Assembly: GCF_001613165.1 (NCBI RefSeq)
Contig: NZ_BDBV01000039.1
Location: 1-64,000 of the forward strand
Length of the DNA: 64,000 nucleotides
Source: Nocardia mexicana NBRC 108244
Lineage (GTDB): Bacteria; Actinomycetota; Actinomycetes; Mycobacteriales; Mycobacteriaceae
Reading direction: 5' to 3'
Below the pieces are notes generated by a model, which saw only the letters and a program-made list of their open reading frames with translations, was not told the origin of the DNA and made no database searches. A program made the translations under genes and the position numbers. This document shows positions 63,284 through 64,000 of the stretch, piece by piece (the stretch's first letter is position 1; each line of letters begins with the position of its first letter).

Positions 63284-63634
63284 ATGACATTCGTCTACAA
63301 CCTGGTGATCGCGGCGCACGTGCTCGGCCTCGCCGCGGTCATCGGCGGCTACGCATCCGGTCGGCCGCGGGTGAACGAGGTGATGGTCTGGGGTGCCCGG
63401 GCGCAGATCATCACCGGGGTGGTGCTGGTCGGCATGGCCGAGAGTATCGACTCCCTCGACAAGAACCTGGTCATGGCGAAGGTGATCGTGAAGCTGGTGA
63501 TCGCGGTCGCGGTGGCCGGATTCGCTGAGGTCGCGCACGCGGATGCCAAGCGGGGCAAGGCCGTTGCGTGGATGTCGGATGCCGCGGGCGGGCTGGCGAT
63601 CGTCAATGTGCTGGTCGCCGTGCTGTGGACGTGA
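63284..63634 (+). CDS. Small membrane protein, 116 aa
   Basis: The 116-residue protein starts at ATG 63284. It has four hydrophobic helices: FVYNLVIAAHVLGLAAVIGGY, VNEVMVWGARAQIITGVVLVGM, KVIVKLVIAVAVAGFAEVAHA and AAGGLAIVNVLVAVLW. The short loops contain single His residues (AAHVLG, VAHAD). TACTCT lies eight bases before the ATG. Small four-helix proteins of this type are common in Nocardia and Mycobacterium, but their role is not known. It converges on the TetR-like gene at the window edge. Confidence 0.75.
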   Translation: MTFVYNLVIAAHVLGLAAVIGGYASGRPRVNEVMVWGARAQIITGVVLVGMAESIDSLDKNLVMAKVIVKLVIAVAVAGFAEVAHADAKRGKAVAWMSDAAGGLAIVNVLVAVLWT

Positions 63635-63644
63635 GCCCGAGGGA

Positions 63645-64000
63645 TCAGCGGCGCGAGAACGCGGCGTGCAGCGGCCGCCGCGGATCCAGGTCGACGCCGT
63701 TGCGGCGCGCGGAACTCTGGGCGAGCGCCGCGATGATCGACGCCAGGTAGCCGACGAACTCCTCGATCGGCATCGGACGCTCGTGTAGCCGGTGCGCGCC
63801 GATCCACCAGTCCGTCGCGGAGGCGACCGCGCCGAAGGTGGAGAAGACGATCAGCTCGGTGCCGTCGATATCGATCTCGCGATCCTCGGAGTCGGATACG
63901 GACCCGCCGACCGCCTCGGCGAGCAGGAGGGCGGCCCGCCGCGCGGACTGCCGCGCGGACTGCAGGGCGCGGTCGGAGTCGTCGGACCGCTGGGTGAAAT
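63645..64000 (-). CDS. TetR-like regulator, C-terminal part (5' end outside window)
   Basis: The minus-strand frame stays open from the window edge to a TGA at 63645-63647, giving 118 residues: QRSDDSDRALQSARQSARRAALLL, then IDGTELIVFSTFGAVASATDWWIGAHRLHERPMPIEEFVGYLASIIAALAQSSARRNGVDLDPRRPLHAAFSRR. The F-GAVASATDWWIG and LDPRRPL pattern is typical of the ligand-binding C-terminal domain of TetR/AcrR regulators. The DNA-binding part would lie beyond base 64000, so the call rests on the C-terminal pattern alone. Confidence 0.65.
   Translation of the reverse strand, partial: FTQRSDDSDRALQSARQSARRAALLLAEAVGGSVSDSEDREIDIDGTELIVFSTFGAVASATDWWIGAHRLHERPMPIEEFVGYLASIIAALAQSSARRNGVDLDPRRPLHAAFSRR

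Overview
The window is high-GC actinobacterial chromosome (about 70% GC, strong G/C third-position bias). The gene set points to Nocardia or a close relative in the Mycobacteriales. It includes an aerobic cobalamin pathway with CobN and a fused CobIJ, an EspG/PPE-like ESX secretion cluster, RbpA, an actinobacterial Lnt, a TldD/TldE pair and a match to the steroid-regulon KstR operator. Genus is an inference; no rRNA or other phylogenetic marker is present.

Layout. (1) 1-13.8 kb, corrin ring synthesis: cobL (5' end outside the window), a small coupled reading frame, cobK, a PadR regulator, cobIJ and cobH on the opposite strand, then an AsnC/Lrp regulator divergent from a dimethylargininase-like gene, a hypothetical gene, cobG, three tandem paralogous small membrane proteins, and a cobalamin riboswitch driving cobN. 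(2) 13.9-20.9 kb, small regulator-target pairs: a glycine-rich exported protein, two convergent PPOX-fold flavin/F420 proteins, PadR/VOC, XRE/methionine aminopeptidase, an HtrA-like protease and TetR/SDR. Three of these divergent gaps carry paired inverted-repeat operators. (3) 20.9-27.8 kb: an EspG - proline-rich PPE-like - small helical protein operon without ESX core genes, then tldE/tldD. (4) 28-35.8 kb: TetR, a TSUP permease, a NarL-type two-component system, fxsA, a YtcJ-like amidohydrolase and lnt. (5) 36.1-51.8 kb: a single 4,590-residue NRPS (C-A-T x4, then TE) translationally coupled to a DrrA/DrrB-type ABC exporter and closed by a strong terminator; rbpA follows convergently. This three-gene unit is the most interesting system in the window. 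(6) 52.4-64 kb: secreted and zinc-ribbon small proteins, an FG-GAP repeat protein, a KstR-box-preceded unit (DUF3556-like membrane protein plus a thiolase-like/enoyl-CoA-hydratase fusion), a polytopic membrane protein, an M23 peptidase, an ArsR regulator, a GT9 glycosyltransferase, a VOC protein, a small membrane protein and the 3' end of a TetR-like gene.

How the parts work together. The cob genes supply steps from precorrin-2 to hydrogenobyrinate plus cobalt insertion; cobM, cobF, cobB and the late genes are not here. The NRPS probably makes a short peptide beginning with serine, possibly N-acylated, which the adjacent ABC transporter exports; it sits between lnt and rbpA, where many relatives carry ppm1. 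Many genes start at ATG/GTG 6-7 nt after a TANNNT hexamer, as expected for leaderless mRNAs. Start sites were chosen from ribosome-binding sites, such -10 elements, overlaps and family length; all homology calls come from reading the protein sequences, not from database searches.
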